Of a DNA stretch of 64,000 nucleotides, positions 51,931 to 61,383 are shown in pieces (positions within the stretch are counted from its first letter, which is position 1; each line of letters opens with the position of its first letter). The notes under the pieces were generated by a model. It was not told the origin of the DNA. It saw nothing but the letters and a program-made list of their open reading frames with translations, and did no database searches. A program made the position numbers and the translations under genes. This DNA is from HNR sp040400085. GTDB lineage: Bacteria > Actinomycetota > Actinomycetes > Actinomycetales > Microbacteriaceae. Location of the stretch: assembly GCA_040400085.1 (NCBI GenBank), contig JBBAQX010000017.1, forward strand, positions 13,450 through 77,449. The letters run 5' to 3'.

Positions 51931-52347
51931 TTACTTGATGATCCAGCAGCGGTCTACGACACCCGTCGTGCTCTCGGCGATTGTGCGCAGGTTGTCTGTG
52001 AACTGACGGGTGCGTTCCGAGCTTGGTGGTACCTCAACGATTTTCCAGCCGACAACGGCATAGGAGGAAGAGAGCGCTTGGAGTGCGCAGGCCACCCGCG
52101 TTTCGGGGGCAGCGCTGATTTCGTATGTGATTTCTACGGAATCGGCGTTGACTATCTCATGCCCGACGTTGCGAAACTCTAGGTTTCCCACGTCGCCGCT
52201 AAGCCCAGCCCACGCCGCCCATGCAATCAAAATCGCTGCAAAGAATGCGCCAACAGCGTAGAAGACTCGCCTGTCTACCCTGCGAGAAACGGCACTTCCA
52301 TAGCGATCTTCGAGGTAGTTATCCACAGGGGCAACCGGTTCGGTCAC
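51931..52347 (-). CDS. DUF4307 membrane protein
   Basis: 138 aa. One transmembrane helix (about 30-52) is followed by an external beta-rich domain with AVVGWKIVEVPPS and ending VVDRCWIIK. Similar to the conserved membrane protein next to mca and greA in mycobacteria (Rv1081c). Function unknown. GTG start after GAGGAG. Confidence 0.85.
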   Translation of the reverse strand: MTEPVAPVDNYLEDRYGSAVSRRVDRRVFYAVGAFFAAILIAWAAWAGLSGDVGNLEFRNVGHEIVNADSVEITYEISAAPETRVACALQALSSSYAVVGWKIVEVPPSSERTRQFTDNLRTIAESTTGVVDRCWIIK

Positions 52348-52579
52348 ACTTCTCCTCACAGCCAGTTATTTATGTCCGTTACATACAGCTTAAGTGCCGT
52401 AGCATTGATTGAGTGCGCCGCAGAGGTGGCGCATCCCCACTTGACTAATACTCCCACACCCGTCGCGTGCGTGTCGCACGCGATACGGTACAACCGCGAT
52501 GCCTTACACCTCGTGCATGACACCCGCGTGGGAGTGGCCTCATTACCAGCAGAGATATTAAAGCAGAGAAGAGTAGACG

Positions 52580-53443
52580 TTGGCATTGCGATTGATGGCT
52601 GTTCATGCCCACCCCGACGATGAGTCAAGTAAGGGAGCTGCCACATATGCCCACTATATAAATAAGGGTGCCGAGGTCATGATCGTGTCCTGTACCGGTG
52701 GCGAGCGAGGCGATGTTCTCAACGATCATCTTGATAGGGATGCACTTGCTCGGCGTGATCTCGCCGGTTTGCGCCGCCTCGAGATGGCAGAGGCTAAGAG
52801 CATTCTTGGTGTCCAGCATCGGTGGCTCGGATATGTCGACTCGGGCATGGCGCGGGAAGACGGGACCGTCCCCTCGGATAGCTTTGCGGGCATCCCCGTC
52901 GAAATCGAGGCGGAGCACCTGGTCCGCCTGATTCGCGAATTTCGTCCGCATGTGATCGTCACCTACGACGAGAACGGCGGATACCCTCATCCGGACCACA
53001 TTCGAACCCACGAAATCAGCATGCTCGCATATAAGGCGGCTGCCGACCCCGAGGCCTACCCGGGAACGGGAGAGCCGTGGGCGGTCTCGAAGCTCTACTA
53101 CGAAGTTATCTTCAACGCTCCCCGGATGGAGAGCGTCTACGCACTCATGAAGCAGAACGAGCCAGAATCTCCGCTCCTTGCACAATTCGAAGAAATTATG
53201 GTGTGGATGAAGGACCGTCCGTATCACGCCACAACTCAGGTGAGTGTCGGGCACCTGTTCGAGCTACGGGATCGCGCGCTCAAGGCTCACGCGAGCCAGG
53301 TCGCTCCCGATAGCGCGTTTTTCTTCTGGCCGATTAGCCTTCAGCAGGAGGCCTGGCCGTATGAGGACTATCAGCTTGCGGCATCGCGCGTCGCTACCTC
53401 CACGCCGGAGGCGGACCTGTTCCAGGGAATTGAGGATTACTAG
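52580..53443 (+). CDS. mca: Mycothiol S-conjugate amidase
   Basis: 287 aa, a PIG-L/LmbE-family zinc amidase that cleaves mycothiol conjugates of toxins to a mercapturic acid and GlcN-Ins. Zinc residues lie in the MAVHAHPDDE segment and in HPDHIRTHE; GGERGD is the family Gly-rich turn. A UUG start is chosen because the next in-frame ATG (52595) lies inside the HPDD strand with no ribosome site. Divergent from the DUF4307 gene. Confidence 0.93.
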   Translation: MALRLMAVHAHPDDESSKGAATYAHYINKGAEVMIVSCTGGERGDVLNDHLDRDALARRDLAGLRRLEMAEAKSILGVQHRWLGYVDSGMAREDGTVPSDSFAGIPVEIEAEHLVRLIREFRPHVIVTYDENGGYPHPDHIRTHEISMLAYKAAADPEAYPGTGEPWAVSKLYYEVIFNAPRMESVYALMKQNEPESPLLAQFEEIMVWMKDRPYHATTQVSVGHLFELRDRALKAHASQVAPDSAFFFWPISLQQEAWPYEDYQLAASRVATSTPEADLFQGIEDY

Positions 53444-53821
53444 ATGATATTAGAGTTGGTCTCGCATCCATTCGTGACGAGTGTAGCTCTCGCTGCGACG
53501 CAGCAGACGCCGGAACCCGAGTTCAATAATGACGATGTAACGCCCGGGGTTGTGGGATTCATCGCTACCGCTTTTATCGCGGTGATGGCAATCTTGCTCG
53601 CCATCGATATGATCAGGCGGGTGCGTCGGGTGCGCTACCGATCTGAGGTTGACGAGATGCTTGATGCCGAGCTGCACGCTGCAGGCCTGGACGATGCTGC
53701 TTCAGACGATGCTGCAGTGGAAGCCGCAGCCCATGAAGCCGCAGCTCAGGAAGACGCGGCTCAGGAAGACGCAGTCGCGGATGACACTGGCCGCGAGCAG
53801 GACCCGCGAAGCGGAGCATAA
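53444..53821 (+). CDS. Hypothetical single-span membrane protein after mca
   Basis: 125 aa starting directly after the mca stop (TAGATG). One transmembrane helix near residues 38-62 and a strongly acidic, Ala-rich tail of AAQED-type repeats. Small proteins of this kind follow mca in related actinobacteria (as Rv1083 does). Function unknown; recQ starts 3 bases after its stop. Confidence 0.78.
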   Translation: MILELVSHPFVTSVALAATQQTPEPEFNNDDVTPGVVGFIATAFIAVMAILLAIDMIRRVRRVRYRSEVDEMLDAELHAAGLDDAASDDAAVEAAAHEAAAQEDAAQEDAVADDTGREQDPRSGA

Positions 53822-53824
53822 ATC

Positions 53825-55657
53825 GTGAGCCCAGCGGAGCGACGCGAACGGGCGCTGAGCCTGCTCAATCACGTTTTTGGCTACTCGAGTTTTCGGGGGC
53901 AGCAGGCAGAGATCGTCGATCGAGTCACCGCAGGTGGGGATGCCGTTGTCCTGATGCCGACGGGCGGCGGAAAATCGCTGTGTTTCCAGATTCCCGCTCT
54001 GCTTCGAGATGGCGTAGGGGTAGTCATCTCGCCTCTGATCGCGCTGATGCATGACCAGGTTCAGGCCCTGCAAGCTGTCGGGATCCGGGCCGAGTTTCTT
54101 AACTCGACACAGAGCGCCCAGGAACGTGCCTCGGTCGAGCGCGCATACGTGAACGGTGACCTTGATCTGCTGTATGTGGCCCCGGAGCGTCTCAACTCGG
54201 GGTCGACCGTCGATCTGCTACACCGCGGCAAGATCTCCCTCTTCGCGATCGATGAGGCCCATTGTGTGTCGCAGTGGGGCCACGATTTTCGGCCCGACTA
54301 TCTCTCGCTGAATTCCCTCGCCGAGCAGTGGCCAGATGTGCCCAGGATTGCCCTGACGGCGACGGCCACGGCCGCGACCCGCACGGAGATCGTGGAGCGG
54401 CTGTCACTCACCGACGCCCGGGTGTTTGTGTCGAGCTTTGACCGGCCCAATATTTCCTACCGAATCGTGAATAAGGCCGCGGTTCGCGCTCAACTGGTCT
54501 CATTCGTAACAAAGGAACACGCGGGCGAGGCCGGAATCGTCTACGGGCTCAGCAGAAATACGGTGGAAAAAACCGCAGAATACCTACGGGCCGCCGGCGT
54601 GGACGCCGTTGCCTATCACGCGGGGATGGAAGCCAGCGAGCGCGCCCGGGTGCAATCGCGTTTCCTGCGCGAAGACGGTGTCGTTGTCGTTGCCACAATC
54701 GCCTTTGGCATGGGGATCGATAAACCGGATGTTCGTTTCGTGGCCCACATCGACCTCCCCAAATCCGTGGAAGGGTACTACCAGGAGACGGGCCGCGCAG
54801 GGCGCGACGGCCTACCCTCCGAAGTGTGGCTGGCTTACGGGCTGCAGGACGTGGTCCAACAGCGGCGGATGATCGAGCAATCCAACGGCGACTTCGCCCA
54901 CAAACGGGCGCAGACGCTTCACCTGGACGCGATGCTCGCGCTGTGCGAGACCACGGAGTGCCGGCGGAAAGGGCTGCTGGCCTATTTCGGCGAGACCCTC
55001 ACGGAACCCTGCGGCAATTGCGATACCTGCACGAACCCTCCCGAGGTCTGGGACGGCACCATTCCCGCGCAGAAGCTTCTCTCGACGGTGTTCCGGCTCA
55101 AGAACGAACGAAACCAGACATTTGGCGCGGGCCAGGTCATCGATATCCTCCGCGGTAAGGAAAACGCGCGGAGCACACAATCGCGGCATCAGGAACTTAG
55201 CACGTGGGGGATCGGCGCCGACCTGAGCGACCAGCAGTGGCGCGGAGTCGTGCGCCAGCTGTTGGCACGGCAGCTCCTGGCGTCGCACGGTGACTACGGC
55301 GTGCTCGTGCTGACCGAGGGGAGCGTCGAGGTTCTCGCTGGGCGGATGCAGGTGTCGCTTCGCCACGAACCGTTGCGGGCGGAGAGGCCCGCGCGGGCGG
55401 AATCCGTTCGTGGAGCCGCGGCGGAGGACCTCACCGACGAACAGACCCAGATGTTTGAGTCGCTGCGTGCCTGGCGCGCTACCGAGGCGCGCTCGCAGGG
55501 CGTGCCAGCGTACATCGTGTTCGGGGATGCCACGCTGCGGGCGTGCGCGATACAGCTGCCCACGACGCTCGAGGAGCTTCGCGGCATCAGCGGTATTGGC
55601 GACCAGAAGCTCGAGCGCTACGGCGAGGCTGTGCTTGAGGCGCTAAGCGCCGGGTGA
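53825..55657 (+). CDS. recQ: ATP-dependent DNA helicase RecQ
   Basis: 610 aa. The motor has Walker A MPTGGGKSLCF (about 43-53), DEAH in IDEAHCVSQWGHDFRP and motif VI QETGRAGRDG. The zinc-binding region carries cysteines in CETTECRRKGLL and CGNCDTC, and an HRDC domain lies at the C-terminus (about 540-605). GTG start. It sits between the mca-linked gene and the trhA/prenyltransferase genes, a place where mycobacteria have no recQ. Confidence 0.94.
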   Translation: MSPAERRERALSLLNHVFGYSSFRGQQAEIVDRVTAGGDAVVLMPTGGGKSLCFQIPALLRDGVGVVISPLIALMHDQVQALQAVGIRAEFLNSTQSAQERASVERAYVNGDLDLLYVAPERLNSGSTVDLLHRGKISLFAIDEAHCVSQWGHDFRPDYLSLNSLAEQWPDVPRIALTATATAATRTEIVERLSLTDARVFVSSFDRPNISYRIVNKAAVRAQLVSFVTKEHAGEAGIVYGLSRNTVEKTAEYLRAAGVDAVAYHAGMEASERARVQSRFLREDGVVVVATIAFGMGIDKPDVRFVAHIDLPKSVEGYYQETGRAGRDGLPSEVWLAYGLQDVVQQRRMIEQSNGDFAHKRAQTLHLDAMLALCETTECRRKGLLAYFGETLTEPCGNCDTCTNPPEVWDGTIPAQKLLSTVFRLKNERNQTFGAGQVIDILRGKENARSTQSRHQELSTWGIGADLSDQQWRGVVRQLLARQLLASHGDYGVLVLTEGSVEVLAGRMQVSLRHEPLRAERPARAESVRGAAAEDLTDEQTQMFESLRAWRATEARSQGVPAYIVFGDATLRACAIQLPTTLEELRGISGIGDQKLERYGEAVLEALSAG

Positions 55658-55670
55658 TCGGGGAATCTGA

Positions 55671-55705
55671 TCGGGCACCCGAAGATTTATCAACAGGGTG
55701 CCCGA
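55671..55705. terminator. Bidirectional terminator between recQ and the VOC gene
   Basis: TCGGGCACCC (55671-55680) pairs with GGGTGCCCGA (55696-55705) across a 15-base loop. A-rich sequence (AAGAAAATT) follows on the plus strand side and serves as a U-run for the minus strand. Confidence 0.7.
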
Positions 55706-55717
55706 CCAAGAAAATTC

Positions 55718-56488
55718 CTACGAAAGTGCCTGGGAGATTTTGAAGTTAGCCCCCGTCGGGTCCGCGAGGGTGCCGATCCTGCCGAAGGGCGTGTCCTCGG
55801 CGGGCGAGACGAGCTGAGCGCCGAGTTCGAGGGCCTTAGCGATGGCTTCGTCGGCGTTTTCTACCGCGAAGTAGACGGCCCAGAACGACGGTACCGATTC
55901 GGGAAGATAGCCGCTGGCGTCCCAGATCCCGGCGACCGCATTATCGGGCTGGCCGAGCTGTGTGTATCGGAAGTCGGGGGTGTCGCTGAGCACGCTGGTC
56001 TCCCAACCAAACGCTTTCTGGTAGAACTCAATGGCCGCACCGTATTGCTTTGTCTGCAGTTCAAACCACGCGGGGGTTCCCGGCTCCGACATCCGTGCTG
56101 AGCCGCCGAAGGTACCTGACTGCCACCCGCCGATGGCCGCGCCCGAGACATCCATGGCGACGAGCATCGTGCCCATATCGGCCACCGCGTCTACGAACAT
56201 CGTGTTTCCGCCGTTCGCCGTGATTGCCTCGCCCGTTGCGGCAGCGTCATCGGTGTGCAGATAGACGGTCCAGCAGTCTGGCATTGCGCCCTCGCTGGTG
56301 TTGCGCATTGCGCCCGCGATATCTTCGCCGTTCTGGCGAAAACGAACGTATCCGCCGAATTCCTCGCCCGCAGACTCATAGGTCCAACCAAACAATTCGG
56401 TATAGAACGACACGGTACGGTCAAGGTCTGAACTCATCACGTCGAGCCATATCGGTTGTCCCGTGACGCTCTGCTGAAATTTTGGCAT
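55718..56488 (-). CDS. Tandem-VOC family protein (glyoxalase/bleomycin-resistance fold)
   Basis: 256 aa made of two VOC modules (about 10-120 and 135-255): WLDVMSSDLDRTVSFYTELFGW opens the first and WFELQTKQYGAAIEFYQKAFGW the second. Each has the paired beta-alpha-beta-beta-beta unit. No substrate is evident. ATG after GAGGAGACC. Confidence 0.87.
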   Translation of the reverse strand: MPKFQQSVTGQPIWLDVMSSDLDRTVSFYTELFGWTYESAGEEFGGYVRFRQNGEDIAGAMRNTSEGAMPDCWTVYLHTDDAAATGEAITANGGNTMFVDAVADMGTMLVAMDVSGAAIGGWQSGTFGGSARMSEPGTPAWFELQTKQYGAAIEFYQKAFGWETSVLSDTPDFRYTQLGQPDNAVAGIWDASGYLPESVPSFWAVYFAVENADEAIAKALELGAQLVSPAEDTPFGRIGTLADPTGANFKISQALS

Positions 56489-56543
56489 TGTGGTCTCCTC
56501 ACAGGTAGTTGCTTACGGTACTTATAGTAGGGCTGTTTGGGGT

Positions 56544-57260
56544 TTAAAGATACGGCGGATTCAACGAGATAATCAGCGTCGCCGCCCAGTGGCACATGAA
56601 CGCCACGACCGTGAGCGTGTGGAAGATCTCGTGGAAGCCGAAGTATCCCGGCCACGGATTCGGTCGCTTCATGGCGTAGACCACGGCGCCTACCGAGTAG
56701 CACAGGCCCCCCGCGATCACCAGGATCATCATGGGCGGGCTCACCCGGTACAGGTCTCCCATATACATCACGGCGGCCCAGCCGAGCAGCAGATAGATGG
56801 CGACGTAGAGCCACCGCGGTGCGCCGATCCAGAACACCCGAAATCCGATGCCGAGAAGCGCGCCAGCCCAGACCAGCACGAGCAGCATGATGCCCTTCTC
56901 CGGCGGCAGGGCAAGCAGCGCTAGGGGAGTGTAGGTGCCTGCGATCAAGAGAAAGATGTTGGCGTGATCGATGCGTTTGAACGTCATCTTCACGGTTGGT
57001 CGCCAATTAAACCGGTGGTACAGGGCGGAATTTCCAAAAAGCATCATACTCGTGAGGGTAAACACGGCGGCAGCCCACTTCGCCGTTGCGCCATCCGCGA
57101 GCCAGATGAGGACGATGCCTGCCGCGATGGTGAGCGGAAACATCCCCGCATGGATCCAGCCGCGCCAGAGGGGTTTTGCCTCGGTGGGTTGTGTGTCGAC
57201 TTTTTTTGCCTCGATTTTTTTGACCTCGAAGCTTGGCTGTGAGTTACCCATACACCCCAT
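56544..57260 (-). CDS. trhA: Hemolysin III / TrhA-family membrane protein
   Basis: 238 aa, seven helices of the PAQR/TrhA superfamily: GNSALYHRFNW, HANIFLLIAGTYTPLALLAL and the C-terminal FHEIFHTLTVVAFMCHW with histidines that form the metal site of this fold. The molecular function in bacteria is membrane-energetics homeostasis at best; not haemolytic activity as such. Homologue of Rv1085c and, as there, divergent from the prenyltransferase gene. Confidence 0.92.
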   Translation of the reverse strand: MGCMGNSQPSFEVKKIEAKKVDTQPTEAKPLWRGWIHAGMFPLTIAAGIVLIWLADGATAKWAAAVFTLTSMMLFGNSALYHRFNWRPTVKMTFKRIDHANIFLLIAGTYTPLALLALPPEKGIMLLVLVWAGALLGIGFRVFWIGAPRWLYVAIYLLLGWAAVMYMGDLYRVSPPMMILVIAGGLCYSVGAVVYAMKRPNPWPGYFGFHEIFHTLTVVAFMCHWAATLIISLNPPYL

Positions 57261-57313
57261 GCTAAGGCGTTGTCCTGAACATAGAGGGCAGCAACATCAG
57301 ATATCGTGTGTGA

Positions 57314-58099
57314 GTGACCACAACAGAATCGCGCAGAGGAGACGGGTTCCTCTATCGACTTTATGAGTACCGCCTCCGGCGTGAAATCGATGCGGCCCAG
57401 ATGCCACATCACGTGGCCATCATCGTTGACGGCAACAGGCGTTGGGCTAAGCAGCGCCTCCTCGAAAGCGCCGCCCACGGGCATCGCGCGGGTGCCCGCA
57501 AGATCCCCGAATTCCTCGGCTGGTGCGAGCAACGCGGCATCGACGTCGTCACCCTCTACCTACTGTCGACCGATAACCTCTCCGGTCGCGCCGACCAAGA
57601 ACTCACTGAGCTCTTCGGCATTATCGGCACCCTCGCAGAGGACCTCTCCAAGAACGGCCGGTGGCGAGTTCGCCACGTCGGCAGCTGCGACGGCCTGCCG
57701 GACGACCTCGCGGAATCTCTCCGCAACGCAGAGGCTCGTACCGCGTCGAACGTAGGCCTGCACGTGAACCTCGCCGTCGGCTATGGCGGCAGAAGCGAAA
57801 TTGCCGCCGCCGTGCGCAGCATCATCGACAAACATCAATCCGATGGGCGCACCCTCGACGAACTCGCTGATACGCTTACCCCCGATCTCATTGGGGAACA
57901 CCTCTACACGAGAGGTCAGGCCGATCCCGATCTCGTGATCCGCACCTCGGGCGAGCAGCGGTTGAGCGACTTCATGCTCTGGCAGAGTGCCCACAGCGAG
58001 TTTTATTTCGTGGAAGCACTCTACCCCGACCTGCGCGAGGTCGACTTCCTACGTGCGCTCCGAGACTACTCTCGCAGGCAGCGCCGCTTCGGCGGTTAA
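57314..58099 (+). CDS. Cis-prenyltransferase ((2Z)-isoprenyl diphosphate synthase)
   Basis: 261 aa. The UPP synthase signature HVAIIVDGNRRWAKQ (Asp catalytic) and the RTSGEQRLSDFMLWQ end are intact. Two such enzymes occur in many actinobacteria; this one, beside trhA, is syntenic with Rv1086, a short-chain Z-farnesyl diphosphate synthase, so the product may be short. Undecaprenyl or decaprenyl synthesis is the alternative. GTG start. Confidence 0.9.
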   Translation: MTTTESRRGDGFLYRLYEYRLRREIDAAQMPHHVAIIVDGNRRWAKQRLLESAAHGHRAGARKIPEFLGWCEQRGIDVVTLYLLSTDNLSGRADQELTELFGIIGTLAEDLSKNGRWRVRHVGSCDGLPDDLAESLRNAEARTASNVGLHVNLAVGYGGRSEIAAAVRSIIDKHQSDGRTLDELADTLTPDLIGEHLYTRGQADPDLVIRTSGEQRLSDFMLWQSAHSEFYFVEALYPDLREVDFLRALRDYSRRQRRFGG

Positions 58100-58249
58100 C
58101 GAGCCGTCAAGCTGGCGTTCACACATCCGTCAGATTGATCCGCGTGTCGGGCTAGACCGATGTCCGTGGCGCGGCGTACATTGTGTGTATCGGGCATTCC
58201 GCCCGATCGAGACGGCCACATAAGTTCATCTCACACAAGAAGGGCCCGC

Positions 58250-59698
58250 GTGGTCGAATCGCTTGAGAAGCAGAGCGATGCGTCGCTCGCGACGGGAGTG
58301 ATTGTGAACATTCAATACTCAGGCCAGACTTCGAACCAGACTTCGAACCAGGGCTCGCCCCGCACAATGGCCCAGGAATCCGCCGCAACGGAATCAACAA
58401 CCCCACAGGGCGAACGCACCTACGTGCTGGACACCTCGGTGCTCTTATCTGATCCCAAGGCTCTCGTCCGCTTTGCAGAGCACACGGTTGTCATACCGGT
58501 GATCGTCATCACGGAGCTTGAGAGCAAGCGGAACGACCCAGAGATAGGCTACTTTGCCCGTTCCGCGCTTCGATTCCTGGATGAGCTGCGAGTGAAGCAC
58601 GGACGGCTCGATTTCCCGATCCCCATCGGCGAAGGCGGGATGCTGCGGGTCGAGCTAAACCACACCAACATGGCGTCCCTGCCTCACGGACTGCAACTGG
58701 GCGACAACGACTCCCGGATCCTCGCGGTAGCGCTCAACCTGGCGAGCGAGGGACTCGCCGTCACGATCGTCTCGAAAGACCTGCCAATGCGGGTGAAAGC
58801 GGCGTCGATGGGCCTGACCGCAGAGGAGTACCGGGCCGAGCAGAGGGTTGATTCAGGGTATACGGGGTTGGCGAGCATCCACCTATCGAGCGAGCAGATG
58901 AGCGAACTCTACGACCGGGAGAGAATATCTACAACGCAGGTGCTCGATATCCCCGTGAATACCGGGCTTATTGTGCACTCTGACCGCGGTTCTGCGTTGG
59001 GGCGGGTCGACGTGCCCGGGCAGTTCCGGCTCGTTCGCGGTGACCGCGACCTCTTCGGGGTCAACGGGAGATCCGCGGAACAGCGGCTCGCCATCGACCT
59101 GCTGCTCGACCAATCCGTGGGAATCGTCTCGATGGGAGGCCGAGCTGGAACAGGCAAATCGGCGCTCGCCATCGCGGCGGGGCTCGAGGCCGTGCTCGAA
59201 CGAGGGCAGCACAAGAAGGTCATGGTCTTCCGACCCCTCTACGCGGTTGGCGGCCAGGAACTCGGCTACCTCCCCGGCGACCAGGGGGAGAAGATGAACC
59301 CGTGGGGCCAGGCGGTCTACGACGTGTTGGGCTCAATCGTGTCGCAGAACGTGCTCGAGGAAATCGAGGCGCGCGGGTTGATCGAAGTGCTACCCCTCAC
59401 CCATATCCGCGGGCGCTCGCTGCACGACGCTTTCGTGATCGTCGACGAGGCACAATCGCTCGAACGAAACGTGCTGCTGACCGTGCTGAGCCGCATCGGG
59501 CAGCGCTCCAAAGTGGTGCTGACGCACGACGTGGCCCAGCGTGACAACCTGCGAGTTGGGCGGCACGATGGCGTGGCATCCGTCATCGAAACGCTCAAGG
59601 GTCACTCGCTGTTTGGGCATATCACCCTGACCCGATCCGAACGCAGCGAGATTGCCGCTCTCGTGACCGAGCTGCTGGAGGATGTGGAACTGATGTAG
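58250..59698 (+). CDS. PhoH-family protein with N-terminal PIN domain
   Basis: 482 aa, the PhoH2 layout: PIN RNase domain (about 60-190; TYVLDTSVLLSD, ELESKR) then a PhoH ATPase/helicase (Walker A GGRAGTGKSAL, Walker B DAFVIVDEAQSL). PhoH2 of mycobacteria (Rv1095) is an RNA helicase/RNase. GTG at 58250 after AAGAAGG was preferred; ATG 58367 agrees with shorter homologues but has no ribosome site. A 12-bp tandem pair (58325-58348) lies in the N-terminal leader. Confidence 0.88.
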   Translation: MVESLEKQSDASLATGVIVNIQYSGQTSNQTSNQGSPRTMAQESAATESTTPQGERTYVLDTSVLLSDPKALVRFAEHTVVIPVIVITELESKRNDPEIGYFARSALRFLDELRVKHGRLDFPIPIGEGGMLRVELNHTNMASLPHGLQLGDNDSRILAVALNLASEGLAVTIVSKDLPMRVKAASMGLTAEEYRAEQRVDSGYTGLASIHLSSEQMSELYDRERISTTQVLDIPVNTGLIVHSDRGSALGRVDVPGQFRLVRGDRDLFGVNGRSAEQRLAIDLLLDQSVGIVSMGGRAGTGKSALAIAAGLEAVLERGQHKKVMVFRPLYAVGGQELGYLPGDQGEKMNPWGQAVYDVLGSIVSQNVLEEIEARGLIEVLPLTHIRGRSLHDAFVIVDEAQSLERNVLLTVLSRIGQRSKVVLTHDVAQRDNLRVGRHDGVASVIETLKGHSLFGHITLTRSERSEIAALVTELLEDVELM

Positions 59699-59846
59699 GA
59701 GGTGTATTGCCAACCCTGTTGGGGAGGTTACTGCGCGAGGAGCCTTGCCACCGGTGGGGCTGTTGTCACACTGGAACATGAGGAAATCGGCACTCGGCTG
59801 TGGAGAATTTCTGCGGCACTTCCGTGGGACTGTCTACCCTGGCTCC

Positions 59847-60308
59847 ATGAAAGATTATGCGCGAATAGGGATGCTAGTGTATCTCGCAGCTGTCACGATA
59901 CCGCTTGCCCTGTGCGACCTGCGGGAGCGGCGGCTGCCGAACGGAATGGTCGTTCCCGGGTTAGCGCTCGCGGCTATCGCGACCCTGGTCAGCTGGGTCG
60001 AGGGGGGAGATTTTCCCCTCGGGGCTATTCTCGCTGGCGTGGGGGCGGGAGCCGTGTTTTATGCTGGGTCGTCTATAGGCGAGGTCGGGGGAGGTGACAT
60101 AAAACTTGCGGCGCTGATCGGTTGGGCGCTTGGCTTATTTTGCTGGCAACTTGCAACTGTGGCACTTGCCTGTGGCTGTGTCCTCGGTGGGTTATGGGGT
60201 GTAGCTGCTTTGGTGAAACCTACCGGGCGAAAGAGCGTTCCGTTGGGAGTGCCCCTCCTGATCGGGGCGTGGATTGTGGTTGGTCTGTGGATGCTAGACG
60301 CGTTTTAG
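59847..60308 (+). CDS. Solitary prepilin peptidase (A24 family)
   Basis: 153 aa with about five helices. The two catalytic aspartates are in LCDLRERRLPN and GGGDIKLAAL. It lacks the N-terminal methyltransferase domain of full PilD and is like the short A24A/CpaA type that processes Flp or ComG-type prepilins. No pilus gene lies near it. The ATG at 59847 gives the family N-terminus; a start at 59745 would add an unrelated leader. Confidence 0.83.
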   Translation: MKDYARIGMLVYLAAVTIPLALCDLRERRLPNGMVVPGLALAAIATLVSWVEGGDFPLGAILAGVGAGAVFYAGSSIGEVGGGDIKLAALIGWALGLFCWQLATVALACGCVLGGLWGVAALVKPTGRKSVPLGVPLLIGAWIVVGLWMLDAF

Positions 60309-60314
60309 TGAACA

Positions 60315-60346
60315 AAGCACGGTGGGTCAGGTTGCCCACCGTGCTT
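60315..60346 (+). terminator. Terminator after the prepilin peptidase gene
   Basis: AAGCACGGTGGG (60315-60326) pairs with CCCACCGTGCTT (60335-60346) around an 8-base loop, followed by CGTTTGTGTG. Confidence 0.88.
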
Positions 60347-60398
60347 CGTTTGTGTGCGTAGTTTTACGAATCTTGTTGCAAGTAGCTAACCTCTAGGT

Positions 60399-61160
60399 TT
60401 AGATAAGGTTAGCTTTTACCAACGCGTTGTATTCGTTCGTCTGAGGTGCGCCGTAATTTACAACGATGTCAGCAACGATTTGCTTTACTGTGGTGACATC
60501 GACGCCGTAGTGAAGCATCCGCTGGAATTGGATCGTGTCGCCGAAGACGGTTGGGGTTGCGCAGGCGTCGGCAATGACCTTAACGTTGTAGCCTTTTCTT
60601 ACTGCGGTTATAGCTGCCTGGGCTACGCAGGTTTCTGTGCTTAACCCGGCGATTACGAGATTCTTGCGATTGGTTTTCTCGATAGCTGCTGTGTACGCGG
60701 GATCATCAAACGAATCTGCTACACCGAGTCGCTTGATCCTTTGGTCATGTTGGGTTGGCAGGACCTTTATGAGGTCTGGTACAAACGGATCCTGTTCCTC
60801 TTCCTCTTGGCTCGAAGTGAAGATAGCGGGCAGGTTAAATGTTGCGCACAGTGCCTGCAAACGAATAGCGGCGTTAACGATATCTTTTGCGGGTCGTGAG
60901 GGGGAAGCCTCTAGGATTGTGACCTGGTAGTCGATGAAGGTGAACGTGGTATCGCTCGCGTTCATGCGAATATTGGGCCTTGCTTGTGTCTCGGCGGCTG
61001 CAGCGTTAGGGGTGGGATCGGCGGTTGCTTTGAGCCCGAGGAAAGTTCCTCCGGAGCCTAAGGCTACGCCACCAGCGACAGCTGCTGCTCCTAGCAGAGC
61101 ACCGCGGCGGCTTACTCGGTTTGAGGTTTCAACGGCGGACAGTTTTTCTTTCTCGGACAT
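60399..61160 (-). CDS. Tat-exported isochorismatase-fold hydrolase
   Basis: 253 aa. The N-terminus has a twin-arginine signal (VSRRGALLGAAAVAGG) with an Ala-rich h-region and an AxA-type site near the PNAAAAET segment. The isochorismatase-like domain follows with D in FTFIDYQV and the nucleophile Cys in GLSTETCVAQAA. It resembles YcaC-type hydrolases. Export of this fold is unusual. The codon choice is more AT-rich than its neighbours. ATG after AAGGAGCA. Confidence 0.83.
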   Translation of the reverse strand: MSEKEKLSAVETSNRVSRRGALLGAAAVAGGVALGSGGTFLGLKATADPTPNAAAAETQARPNIRMNASDTTFTFIDYQVTILEASPSRPAKDIVNAAIRLQALCATFNLPAIFTSSQEEEEQDPFVPDLIKVLPTQHDQRIKRLGVADSFDDPAYTAAIEKTNRKNLVIAGLSTETCVAQAAITAVRKGYNVKVIADACATPTVFGDTIQFQRMLHYGVDVTTVKQIVADIVVNYGAPQTNEYNALVKANLI

Positions 61161-61383
61161 ATATAACTGCTCCTTCTTGTTGGTGCGCAATTTATACTTT
61201 CATTGCCAGCCAAGCCTATTGTTTTCGTTGCGCTTTCCCCTGGGAATATAGGAGTCTTTGGCTGGGAATGGATCACCTTTTTCCTGTGAGTATGATGAGA
61301 GAGAAGGCGCTAATTGCGCAACTCTTGTTTTCGTTTTTTCGTAGATGTCACAGACCGGACGATCTTCGGCGTAGGGTGAAAGG

